A DNA stretch of 64,000 nucleotides, taken from the NCBI GenBank assembly GCA_963457665.1, contig OY735237.1, positions 5,867,332 through 5,931,331 on the forward strand, given 5' to 3'. Of the stretch, positions 54,450-64,000 are shown piece after piece. The translations under genes and the position numbers were made by a program. Origin of the DNA: Thysanoteuthis rhombus (taxonomy: Eukaryota; Mollusca; Cephalopoda; Oegopsida; Thysanoteuthidae). The stretch's first letter is position 1. Each line of letters opens with the position of its first letter. The notes under the pieces were generated by a model. It made no database searches, was not told the DNA's origin, and was given only the letters and a program-made list of their open reading frames with translations.

Positions 54450-55349
54450 AACTCTGCAAATCAATGTCAATCTTTTCACATTTCAAACAACTGAAGTGAT
54501 ATGAAAAGTATTAAATGAATCCCTTGAGATAAGAAAGAATGTAACCCAAGTTTTTTTCTTCTTTTTCTAATCTCAACTGAATAAATATGTAACAATAGAC
54601 ACTGTTTACCTAGAACTATGTTTCCCCTTGGAAGAACAACAACTGAACTATTGAACACGAAGTCAAAGTTTTGATAGGATCTTCAACTGATTTTCCCAGG
54701 CTTCTTCGAAGGGAAAAAATCTCATGAGTTTCGGGGGGGGGGGGGGTCTTACAAAACATACAAGTTATTCTTTGCCATGTTTTAACAGTGTGAAAAAAGG
54801 TTGCAGTTTGTCTCTTTTCACTGGAACCATCAGATTTTTTGTTATTTTTTTCCAAAGGATCAGGCAGTACAAAGAACTTTTTTTGTAGTGGTGAAAAAAG
54901 TATGGAGGATACTCCCTCAAGTGGTACCTAAAATCTTTATACTACTAGTTGATCTTGCTTTGGCTTACTTATGTCCCAAACTAGATGATCAGGCTTGATT
55001 TGATTTTCTCAGAATTGTATAACTTATCACTTGCACATAATAACATAGTAGGCATGGTATTGGACTTATGTGATTTTAACATTTTATCTCTCAACTCAGT
55101 ACTCAGTATTTTCTGCTACTTTCTGTTGTCTTTCTGTGACTCTTTTTTTCTTCTGAACTATAACAGTTTCACAAGTTGTCCACCTGGTGGAGCTACCTAC
55201 CTCTGCTGGGACTTTGCATACAGAAAAGTTGTTTTGGAAATGGTCCTGAAATAATGCATGGATTTCCGCTGATATCATGGGAAATGGTAGGTGACCTCAC
55301 CCAGCTGCATGCAAGGACTTTATAATAAAAATCTTCCTTATAACAAAAC
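54450..55349. other. 5' flank, unassigned
   Basis: G-run of about 14 at 54734-54747. No gene. Confidence 0.4.
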
Positions 55350-55420
55350 CATCGACCAAAATTGTCAACATAGGTTTCATCAGTTAATATTAAATGGCTG
55401 GATACTTTCTGGACGAACCT
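55350..55420 (-). repeat. family A end fragment joined to a mariner end
   Basis: ACCATCGACCAAAATTGTCA and CATAGGTTTCATCAGTT match the family A terminus; GGCTGGATACTTTCTGGACG right after matches a mariner terminal repeat. Confidence 0.5.
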
Positions 55421-55481
55421 TGTAAATAGAGAACAAGCAATTGATCTATTCATATAAAAAATTAAACTTGCTATTAAAACA

Positions 55482-55830
55482 GGTCTGCTTAGTCACTCAT
55501 TAAAAACTATCACAAAACCAATGTCTTTTGGCAGCATGCCATATTTGGTAGTGATCAATTAAAAAAATTGGAAAAAGGGATGATCAGTTCATAAGTTACT
55601 TCTCTCTTTATTTTCAAAAAACAAGCGTGAATGCCGCCGGACATAAAATAAGGGACCAATTTATCATAAAATTACATTGCTGATTGAAACCCTCTCTAAA
55701 AACTATTTAGGGGGAATCTAAAAAAACAAAAAAAATTTTTTTCAAGGCATAATAAGGAGTAAATGTTTACATTTACAGCCCTCAAGCTCAGTGTGGCCTA
55801 TACACATGATACATCGATATAATGAACAGT
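55482..55830 (+). repeat. family A repeat
   Basis: CAGGTCTGCTTAGTCACTCA, ACCAATGTCTTTTGGCAGCA, GTAGTGATCAATTAAAAAAA, AAACAAGCGTGAATGCCGCC, AGTAAATGTTTACATTTACA, ACACATGATACAT. Truncated before the GAAGAAACC end. Confidence 0.88.
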
Positions 55831-55914
55831 CTGATTTTCTCTGTTTGTTTTTTGTCTTTCTTTGTTTTTCTATATGTATCTTCTGCTAGAGTGCTCAGAT
55901 ACTACACTTTGATC

Positions 55915-56490
55915 CATATTTACTCACTTTCCCACAAGTGTAAGATATAACAGATCGTTCTGATGAGGGGGTTCCATACGGAAAGCTTAAAAAATTACTC
56001 CAGTCTCCAAGAAGGCGTCAGGGCAAGCCCAACCCTTACCTTTAAGTGCGATAGGAAGGTGTACTGCTCCCCTGAGACTGGACAGAGTTATTTTTTGAGG
56101 TCACAGGATGAAACCTAGGCCTCTTAGTAATATTGAGCCTCAGGAGGCCATCATCAGCCATGTCATTGCGCTGCACAAAGCTACAAAGTATTTACTGTGA
56201 AGAGATTTGTATTTACTCACTTCCCCACAAGAGCAAGATGTGCGAAAATTGCTCCAGTCCTTGCCACTAGTTTTGTGAAGGCATCAGGGCAAGCCCGACT
56301 CTTGCCTTTAATTGCAATGGGAAGATGCTGCCCCAGGGTGTAATGCTCCTCTGAGACTGGGTAGAGTTGTTTTTTGAGCCTAGATGGATGAATCCTTGGC
56401 CTCTTGTACTTAACAATACCGAGCCTCAGTTAGCCATCATTGGCCACGTCATTGCACCGGCACAAAGCTACCAAAGTGTGTACTGCAAAC
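55915..56490 (+). repeat. about 290-bp tandem duplication
   Basis: Unit 1 (55915-56205) and unit 2 (56209-56490) share TATTTACTCACTT.CCCACAA, GGCATCAGGGCAAGCCC.AC, CTGAGACTGG, TTGAGCC / ATGA, GAGCCTCAG..GGCCATCAT and GCACAAAGCTAC. GC content is higher than the surroundings. Confidence 0.88.
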
Positions 56491-56590
56491 GAATACTACG
56501 CTCTGATTCTGGGCAGAAGGCCAAGGCACGACAACTCAATCCTAGGTAGAGTGCAGAGATACTCTGATTCTGGGCAGAAGTGCCGATCCA
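56490..56590 (+). repeat. family K short tandem unit, copy 2
   Basis: CTCTGATTCTGGGCAGAAG occurs at 56501 and 56561, about 60 bp apart, with CCTAGGTAGAGTGCAGAGAT between. Inverse partner at 17095-17190. Confidence 0.75.
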
Positions 56591-57533
56591 GACAGAAAGA
56601 AGACTGTGATTTTTGACAGGTACTATGCTAGCGAATAAATAGAGAGTCAACAATAGCCAATAAATCTGTGTATGTGGAATTTGATCCAAAAATTAATCTA
56701 TTCGATATGAAATACAAACAAATTTTCTCAAAGTGAAAAGGAAAAAAAACAAACTACGTGACTCTAGGTAGTTTCCTGTCATATAGCAAACAGAAGTATT
56801 TGGCTAAATTTAAATCTTAGGCCACAGCTGTTGCAAACATGTAACAACAAAAACTGGTAACATTAGATCAATCCCATGATCCTCTGCAACGGCAACAAAC
56901 CATAAGTCAATAAATTTGACAAAGAGGGACCAGGTGAATACAACTGACCTTAGGATTCCATTTTTTTCTCCTCTCTTCTCTTTGCTGATGATAACCAGAT
57001 GTGTATCTAATATACATGGAAAATTTGGTGTGTGTTTCTTTCATAATTTGTGTATCAGCTGGGAGATAAAAAGTTGCGAACAGAAAAGCGTGAAATAGGG
57101 ACAGAAATCAACAGAATTATATATATATATACTTATATATATGTATATATATATACATATATGCACTAGTTGGGGTACTTGGAGTTGCCTGGGGAAAAGA
57201 CTCCAAATATAGCATCATAGGAGAGTAAACAATATTTTATAAAGATTTTATGTAATTATATGAGGATGGAGGGATGTTCAGGTGAATTCCCTCTTACCCT
57301 GGTCAGGCACTCTCACACTGAAGAAGTTTCAAATAAAGCAATGCAGGGAAAGGTAAATTTTATTTTAGAGGGATCTTATACGATTAAATAAGGCAGGGTG
57401 CGTACTCCTGGGGTCAAGTTGGACAAATTTACATCCATTTGGATGCAGTCACTTAGCTGGATATAGAGACAAAAAAGTGGCAAGCAAGGAAGCAATAAGC
57501 AAAAAAAATATAATCATTTTTCTTTATATAACA

Positions 57534-57535
<2 letters not shown>
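56591..57535. other. 5' flank, unassigned
   Basis: (TA)n at 57118-57165; otherwise nothing assigned. Confidence 0.4.
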
Positions 57536-57584
<49 letters not shown>

Positions 57585-57602
57585 ATATATAAATATACAC
57601 AG
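57536..57602. repeat. (TA)n microsatellite
   Basis: About 60 bp of TA with one TTTATA interruption. Confidence 0.95.
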
Positions 57603-57767
57603 TATATGTGGTACAAATCAGGCTAGCAGTATAACATAATATAATGATATATCGATAATATAAAGCCACTTCTGAAATGTAATGGATTTATTTCATACGG
57701 TGCTCGATACATACAACTTTTTACTCATGGAGTTAAATTTTTTTAGGGTAGAGCTGGAAATAAATAG

Positions 57768-57895
57768 TAGAATGTGGATTTGCTACACAAACTAGCTCAT
57801 CTTTCTGCCCTCTTCAGGCCTCATCAGGCAGATTCGCCTGATAAGGCCTGAAGAGGGCAGAAAGATGAGCTAGTTTGTGTAGCAAATCCACATTC

Positions 57896-57897
<2 letters not shown>
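57768..57897. repeat. Near-perfect 130-bp palindrome
   Basis: Arms 57768-57829 and 57836-57897 (62 bp each) are inverse copies with one mismatch (GATGAG against GATAAG) around a 6-bp loop AGATTC. Outer ends read TAGAATGTGGATTTGC and GCAAATCCACATTCTA. On the minus strand the left arm holds CTGATGAG (57820-57827) and, after GCC..GGC, GAAA (57802-57805), resembling a hammerhead ribozyme core but without an identified cleavage site. A long (TA)n array begins at its right edge. Confidence 0.95.

Positions 57898-57948
<51 letters not shown>
57896..57948. repeat. (TA)n microsatellite
   Basis: About 50 bp of uninterrupted TA adjoining the palindrome. Confidence 0.97.
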
Positions 57949-57950
<2 letters not shown>

Positions 57951-58129
57951 AGATATAAGTAAAAAGTAAGGAAAAGCGATACTGGTTGTATTTGATGATT
58001 AGGATATTTAGTAAAAAGGGTTTGTGTTCATAGTTGTATTTCCCAGCTCGCAGGAAATATTTATCTGAGCAATTTCGATGAGTTAGTTAAGAGAGATCTT
58101 TCTTGATAATCTCATTGAAACTGGTCAGA

Positions 58130-58350
58130 GAAATATTGGTCCTCCAGTTTGTGTCAAGCAATGTTCACACTTGTTTTTCCAAAATTCAGACTTTTTTAGT
58201 GACCACTGACCAGCAAATGGTGAGAGGAATAACTTATTCATTGATCATCCCTATTTCCAATATTTTAATTGATCACACCCAACATAGCATGCTACCAAAA
58301 GACATTGGTCATGTTCCGGTCTCTATTGTGTGACTAAACAGACTTGTTAC
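58130..58350 (-). repeat. family A repeat, half copy
   Basis: Plus-strand view: CCAGTTTGTGTCAAGCAATG, AACTTATTCATTGATCATCC, CATAGCATGCTACCAAAAGA, CATTGGTCATGTTCCGGTCT, TGTGACTAAACAGACTTG. Confidence 0.85.
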
Positions 58351-58429
58351 TTTTATCTTTATTAGATGAGGCATCAGCCACCATTAGTATTATAAATTTC
58401 TGACTAGTTTTCTTTCATCTTAATTTTTG

Positions 58430-58565
58430 ATTTCTTTTTATCCGCAATCTATAGCACTGAGTAAACAGCACAGATTATAGATGAAGGATAAACTTTCAGT
58501 GAGATTCAAACTCACATTCCTTTTGCCTCAGAGGCGCTTGTTCGTTCTTTCTCGGTCCGTTATCT
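58430..58565 (-). mobile_element. possible tRNA-derived SINE
   Basis: Minus strand has GCGCCTCTGAGGCAAAAGGA and a clear B-box-like GTGAGTTTGAATCTCAC. No second copy recognised here, so classification is weak. Confidence 0.4.
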
Positions 58566-58887
58566 AAAAATCTATTTTTCCTCATCAGTTCAACAGAATT
58601 GGACCTACAATCATTTTATGGTTTTGTAGGATTATTGAATGTTCTGCAAGTAATAAAGTTACTAATACAAGTTTGGTAAAATGTTCTGTAGTACAATGAG
58701 TTGATATGATTGCTGGCACTTGATCATACAATTATGGTAGCTCATAGGAGGCTTCACTATCATGCTTTCTCTAAGGAGCAGTGTATGCTTGAGAATGGAC
58801 CTGGTGCACAGTCTGGTCCATAACTTGGTGAGATATTCTGTTTACTTGTGGCAGAGTATGGGCTGAGACAGCAGGAGAACAATATGA

Positions 58888-58955
58888 CACTTGGTATTCC
58901 CAGACAGTTACCCATCTAGTTATGAACAGACTCGATGTTGCTTAACTTCGGTGAT
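58888..58955 (-). pseudogene. 5S rRNA-derived fragment (3' half)
   Basis: The minus strand reads ATCACCGAAGTTAAGCAACA, then TCGAGTCTG, then ACTAGATGGGTAACTGTCTG and GGAATACCAAGTG. This is the order of the 3' two-thirds of animal 5S rRNA, including the internal control region. The 5' part is absent and several bases are changed. Confidence 0.8.
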
Positions 58956-58985
58956 TTTAGATTTGGCCAAATCATGTTTAATGGG

Positions 58986-61211
58986 TCAATATATCAATAA
59001 TGAAATCCAGTGTAGAAAGTACTAATATAAAATACGCAAGAGATTGACTTGAGTCCATGTGGCAAAATTGGTGCCAAGATCAGTGACATTAGAATCGAAT
59101 AAAAAGGATCACCGCCATTTTGATTTAAGTGACAAGCACGTGGGTATTTAAACCACATGAGTGGCCATTGTGAAAAGTGATAAGATGTACATGGTAAAAA
59201 AAAACAAAACAAAAAATGTTTCATCAAATACAAATAAAAAGGGAGGAAGATATTTTTAGACAAACTTTAAAAACATATATTTAATGAAAAACAAATAATG
59301 ATTCAAAATGGCTGAAACAAAAAAGAAACAAAGACATGATTATAGAAAGGATAGATATCAGGGGCGGATTCATGAGGTCTTCTACTGTGTTCTGGAAGAC
59401 CCTTAGAATTTTTCAAAATGATTATATACTGTGTATATAATTTTACATATTTTTATTTACACAGTTTTTTTTCATCTCAACTCATTCTCTTTAGACAACC
59501 AGAGGCCTATAAAAATGAATTCATCTTATCATTTGGACAAATATTCTGTAGAGATACTAAATTTTTTTTCCCATGGACTTATCTTTCATATGTGTAAAAA
59601 TCATGATGGTACAAAAATTCAAAGTAAAATAAATCATCAAATGAATTTGAAGAGGTGATATAATCATAAAGGAGAAATATTTTTCCGAAATTTTGGATGA
59701 TAGTTTTGTAGCATTATTGAATTTTCAAATTTTTCAAAACCTTCAGCTGAACAGGCTGGATCTACATTTAGATATGATTAATTTGATAATTAACTGCTAA
59801 TTCTAACCAGTGGAAATAATACAGAACTGTGACCTTGCTAAGAATTCCTTTGGAAAAAGATATAGAAGAGATATGTGATCTAGCGAATTTTATTGTCATA
59901 TTTTTACCTGACATCGGAGCTACTGAAGGATGATGCTTTAAATGAGGCCCGATATTTCCATAGTGCAAGGCGATGTTATTAAAAGCAGAGATTCAAGATG
60001 TATGTAAACCTGGTGGGACAAATGGAAAAGCACAGACAACTCAAGACATCAAGCATCAAAAAGTTAATGCTGACTCAACAGGATAAATGTTGTTGACAAG
60101 AGGAGTTTTGTAAATCACAAATCAGGGCCAACTATGAATTTGCTGTTAAGCTAACCTTAACTAGTAAGAATAAAAGACTTGTGACATAGTGTTGTGAAAT
60201 GCCGTTAGCTGCATTTTTGTGTGGTGAAGAAGAATAGGTTTACTGAATTGAATAGGCCTTGATAGGTATGATGACCGAGATACCAAATGCTACCGAAAAC
60301 AGAGACTTAGTAAATATATAGATCAGAAAATGAATGTGACTCTGAAGGCAGAAATATGCACACCCAAATATATTTGCCAAGATGCAGTTTTGTATGAAAA
60401 AGTAAGAAGTAAGAAGTTTTCGTGTCTGGACAGAAAATAGCAAAGCAAAATGTGATATGAGTGACAGTAAAGAAAGGGCAGGCATAGCCCTAAATACAAT
60501 GTGTGTGGTATCATGGCTACAAACTAGAAGTGAGTAAAGAAAAACTAATAGAGAATAGACTAAACTAATAGAAAATACAGTGGTCAAAGAGGCTAAGGGT
60601 TCACTTGATTCAGGCAAACTTTAGCAAGCTATGAAGAAGCTAATAGAAAATACTATAAGGAAAGGAAATACATGTACTGAAAAGTATTCAGGCATCACAT
60701 GGCCAGGGAAGCCACAGAAGTGAGCACTATGAAGCAGAAGTCGTTCTTTTTATAGGGGCTAAAAGAAAGTGGCATCAGAAGATCTGGAATTACTTTACTA
60801 TTTTCGTAATTTTTATCTATGGATGCATATATTTTCATATTTAGTTTCATGGTGATCTCTGCTAAACAGAAATGAGTTGTTATACTTCAAACAACCTGGT
60901 TACTCTTCATGAAACTTTGATAGATATTTGTATTCAAATCCAGACTAAAAAGAAATCATATGTGAACCGAAATCAAATTAGAGCAACGATCATGAAAGCA
61001 GTTTCATTCTAGGCATTATTGGGTCACCTTGCTGGAGATAAATTAATAAGAAAATAACCTGGTTTGCTTTCAGGAGTGAGGCCGATCTCTTGGAAATCAG
61101 CCTGAATATCAATTGCTATTATTCTGTTTTCCCGCAGGAGGAAAGAAGATCAGTTTTAAGTAGTACTCACCTCTTTTATCTGTCTTTAAAAAAAAAACTA
61201 CCCCTCCCAGG
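58986..61211. other. 5' flank, unassigned
   Basis: No homology recognised. A 125-codon minus-strand open frame (60240-60617) is hydrophobic but its codon and residue make-up look like read-through of A/T-rich sequence. Confidence 0.4.
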
Positions 61212-61622
61212 TTATTGTATTTTTAACAAACTCCAAATAGAACTACAAGAAGAAGCCAGTCTATCATAAGAGAATGTCGTTTGTGAGAGAAACCTACTTG
61301 GAAAACAGTTCATGCATACAAAAGTTACACTTGAAAAATGCATATGACTTTGTCTCCATCCTCCCCCACTTAAACTCATCTTTTTTGGTATCCTTTCCTG
61401 CGTGAATGTCTTACGATAAAAATGAAAAAAAGCTAGAAGGGGGTGATGAGTTGTTAATGGTACCCAACACTTGATTCTTTTCAGAAAAAGTTGTTTGCGG
61501 CATGTAACGCTCAGAAAGTGATGCAAACTTATTATTACCTTCTCTGCATCATTTTTGGTGACGCTAAAAAAAGATGGTCCTTTCTGAAGCCTGGTTGAAA
61601 ATTGGGCAGCTGAATTGCGCAA
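61212..61622 (-). CDS. Hypothetical 136-aa open frame
   Basis: ATG (61620-61622) to TAG; one of the longest non-repeat open frames here. The peptide starts MRNSAAQFSTRLQK and is basic, with Phe/Ser-rich stretches. No domain, signal or homologue recognised, and no splice or promoter context. Probably chance or part of an old repeat. Confidence 0.12.
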   Translation of the reverse strand: MRNSAAQFSTRLQKGPSFFSVTKNDAEKVIISLHHFLSVTCRKQLFLKRIKCWVPLTTHHPLLAFFHFYRKTFTQERIPKKMSLSGGGWRQSHMHFSSVTFVCMNCFPSRFLSQTTFSYDRLASSCSSIWSLLKIQ

Positions 61623-61967
61623 TAAGTGAGATTATCCATTTTTCAACAATTACTGACTCTCAAGTTTCAATTTTCTGCAGCAAGAAAAAAAAGTTGTGTA
61701 ACTATTTAGAAGGTTTAAGTGCATGAGAATTTAATGAAACTATGTAATTTGTGTCTTTATATCTAGGGGCTCCTACTTGACAATTATCCCTCATATATAC
61801 ATATATATGTAGAGGATCTAAACATGGAATGGGGGTTACCATGCTAGTTGTGCTAGACCATTATTATTGGACTGGTCATTACTTAGTACCTCAAATAGTG
61901 GTCTTGTCTCAAACTAATTTAATCTTCCTAATTATACATATATATTTCATACATTTACCTCTTTATA

Positions 61968-62265
61968 AGGTCTGTCTAGAAAGTATTCAGCCATTTTGAG
62001 TATCCTGAGAACTGGTAGGTAACCTTGATGTAACTTGGTAGCAAATCAGAGGGGACCAGTAGGTACTAACTCACTCCCATGGCAGTACTAGGTCAGTAAG
62101 TTAGTTTGTGCATTGTGTGACCCATCACATTCCCACTGACTGACTGAGTCATTCTTTATATTTTGTCCAGAAATATTACTCAAGCTGGTCAGCCCCCTTT
62201 CAGTCCAGATTTGGCTCCCTGCAACTTCTGGTTTTTGTCAATATCAACCATCTATGCATTAACAA
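61968..62265 (+). pseudogene. mariner element, internally deleted
   Basis: The 5' end AAGGTCTGTCTAGAAAGTAT then TCAGCCATTTTGAGTATCC is the best preserved mariner terminal repeat in the window. The leader TGATGTAACTTGGTAGCAAA and CAGAGGGGACC follows, then a jump to transposase residues PPFSPDLAPCNFWF (about 62185-62232). The 3' end could not be placed. Confidence 0.82.
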
Positions 62266-62876
62266 GGAAAGTGATTATGTCAAAAAATAAATATTCATTA
62301 TGTGAAATAGATGATTTTTTCATCTTCACACTTATGAGTTAGTGATGGACCTACATATGAAGACTAAGAATGTTTTCTGAAAATGTTTTTTATAGACTCC
62401 TAAACTGTTGCACTCTACAAGCTGGAAATTTGTGTAAAAGGGTAATTTGACCATGATTAACATAGGATAGGTGGTGATGATCCCTGGTCACCTCTACATG
62501 ACAATTTGGGATCATGTCTAATGAGAAATTTTGTCATATCAATCTTGTCTTGGAGAAATACAAATGCTATGAAAACCACTTTCATTTATCGTGAAAACTA
62601 ATTCCTTTATTGATTAAAAATCTCTTATTCTGAAAAAGCAAGTCTCTCATTCTGTAAATATAATACAATCTAAACTTTAATGTCAATCATCCTGTTCATA
62701 GAATCCCAACCAACTCCCAATTCAAAAGTATATTTTACTTGTGATCATTTTTTCTCTATTGTTTCTTGTATTCTCAACAATTATGGTAACTGATAATACT
62801 TTCAAGTTTTCTACAGCTATGTATTATTCAACCTCTTCAAGTTTCCAGTTTTCTGTGGTATTTGTACCAAGATACA

Positions 62877-62877
<1 letters not shown>
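62266..62877. other. 5' flank, unassigned
   Basis: No recognisable feature. Confidence 0.4.

Positions 62878-62951
<74 letters not shown>
62878..62951. repeat. (TA)n microsatellite
   Basis: About 37 uninterrupted TA dinucleotides, directly abutting the family C element. Confidence 0.98.
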
Positions 62952-62953
<2 letters not shown>

Positions 62954-63192
62954 TGTTAGGAATAGAGCACTCTGGTGGATGGGGAATTCTGCGGGAATAA
63001 ATATATCACTTAAATTCAACCTTACTGACCGTCCAGCTCTGCATAGGGCAGAGATAAGATGCCAGCCTCTGGGTCTGAAGTGAAGGTTTTGATCCTACCT
63101 CGTGGTACAGGATGGGATAATGGATAGTCTATAGCCACATTGAAGAGTTGTAATACAACAAAACAACTGTCTGTGGATGACACAATCATATA
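62952..63192 (+). mobile_element. SINE-like element, family C, copy 2
   Basis: Starts GCTGTTAGGAATAGAGCACT and ends GTCTGTGGATGACACAATCA. The centre is tRNA-like: AGATAAGATGCCAGCCTC (A-box-like), then GAAGGTTTTGATCCTACC (B-box-like), both better kept than in the 17.2-kb copy. (TA)n arrays lie on both sides. Confidence 0.8.
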
Positions 63193-63206
63193 ATCATAAT
63201 TATATA

Positions 63207-63215
63207 TACATGTAC

Positions 63216-63272
<57 letters not shown>
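63207..63272. repeat. (TA)n microsatellite
   Basis: About 60 bp of TA with CG and TG interruptions at the edges. Confidence 0.95.
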
Positions 63273-63274
<2 letters not shown>

Positions 63275-63759
63275 AGAAAATCTACATCCACATAAATGTT
63301 TACTTTATGTATTCACTCTCCTTGCTATAACAGCCTATTCAAACTCCTTAACAATATTTCTACCACTTAGATATAAACAACATACATTTACTATTACAAT
63401 CAGTGCGAATATTTGATGGATAAAAAATTCAGTGTGAATTTAACATGCTTAAATTTTAGTTATGAATGAGTCTCAAACATTCCACAAATATAACAGCAAT
63501 CGATATTATAGAAAATTCTGCCTACAAATACTACTTCTATAATTTGGCTACGGCCCTAAAAAACATCTAGAATCTACACCCCCCCTCACTCCACAATAAC
63601 CTCTTTTGATTCCAGTGACAACTAATAAAAATGATCTATAGGCTGGAGCTGCATAGACAAATGAAATGCATGAGGTCAAATGAAAGACAAGAAGTCAATT
63701 GAAGGAAACCTGGGAAAATAAATACTATAAATTGAAGTCAATACTACCAACCCCCATTC
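63273..63759. other. 5' flank, unassigned
   Basis: No recognisable feature. Confidence 0.4.
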
Positions 63760-63920
63760 ATAAATTGCTTAGACAACATAAACAGAATAAACAATTAAAG
63801 AAAGGCCAAATGATACATTCACTGTGTCATAATGGGAGATCATATCAAATAAGAGTTTCAATATCATAAAACGCAATTTATATATCCATTTCCTAATAAC
63901 ATAATTGTTGTCTTGAAAGA
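63760..63920 (-). mobile_element. tRNA-derived SINE, family H, deleted copy
   Basis: AACAGAATAAACAATTAAAG, GGCCAAATGATACATTCACT and TAAGAGTTTCAATATCATAA match 17590-17880, but the segment with the A and B boxes is deleted precisely between AAAGAAA and GGCCAAATG. Confidence 0.75.
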
Positions 63921-64000
63921 AGCAGATAGAGTAGATACAGATTGTGAATAAACAAAATAAGAATTTAGAGTGAAAACAGTTATTTGGGTCTTTGCATTAC

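Noticed and set aside
57820-57827. Firm hammerhead ribozyme call
   Set aside because: Only CTGATGA and GAAA are present; the closing pair of helix II is a G.A mismatch and no cleavage site with helices I and III could be drawn.
60240-60617. 125-aa hydrophobic minus-strand open frame resembling a membrane protein
   Set aside because: No topology or motif beyond A/T-driven Leu/Ile/Phe/Ser content, no splice context, and no homologue recognised.

Overview
This is AT-rich animal genomic DNA with no prokaryotic features. The only protein-coding gene I can name is ARL1, an Arf-family small GTPase, on the minus strand. Four exons can be placed from their splice signals and reading phase: exon 1 (33907-33910, holding only ATG G), exon 2 (7332-7466), exon 3 (5523-5604) and exon 4 (2159-2270). 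Together they encode residues 1-111 of about 180; the C-terminal exon or exons lie off the left edge. Intron 1 is therefore about 26.4 kb, and most of the window is intron 1 or 5' flank of this one gene. A CpG-dense stretch at about 33.9-34.3 kb, with NRF1-, ETS- and CRE-like sites, is the likely promoter.

Most of the rest is decayed mobile DNA. Recognisable pieces are mariner fragments (about 0.4, 3.4, 23.2, 42.8 and 62.0 kb), a Tigger/pogo transposase fragment (24.0 kb) and a Tigger-like MITE (18.9 kb), an RTE-type LINE (38.5-39.7 kb), a Penelope-like element with GIY-YIG remnants (40.5-41.65 kb), a hAT transposase pseudogene (46.7-47.96 kb), several tRNA-derived SINE-like families, two 5S rRNA-derived fragments, and an unnamed repeat of about 430 bp (called family A here) with about 12 copies. 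Letters for repeat families are local labels; no database was searched.

Layout: 0-7.5 kb, ARL1 exons 2-4 with mariner and SINE debris; 7.5-29 kb, intron 1 filled with dispersed repeats and a 74-bp minisatellite; 29.7-34.3 kb, a zone less depleted in CpG, ending at the promoter; 34.3-64 kb, 5' flank dominated by transposons, tandem duplications, a near-perfect 130-bp palindrome and long (TA)n arrays.

The density of tRNA-derived SINEs, mariner, RTE and Penelope elements, and the long introns, fit a lophotrochozoan such as a cephalopod mollusc, but this is a weak inference. I found no new defence, toxin or CRISPR-like system. The most unusual items are the 62-bp-arm palindrome beside a (TA)n array, the inverted mariner pair, the near-empty ARL1 first exon and the uncharacterised family A.
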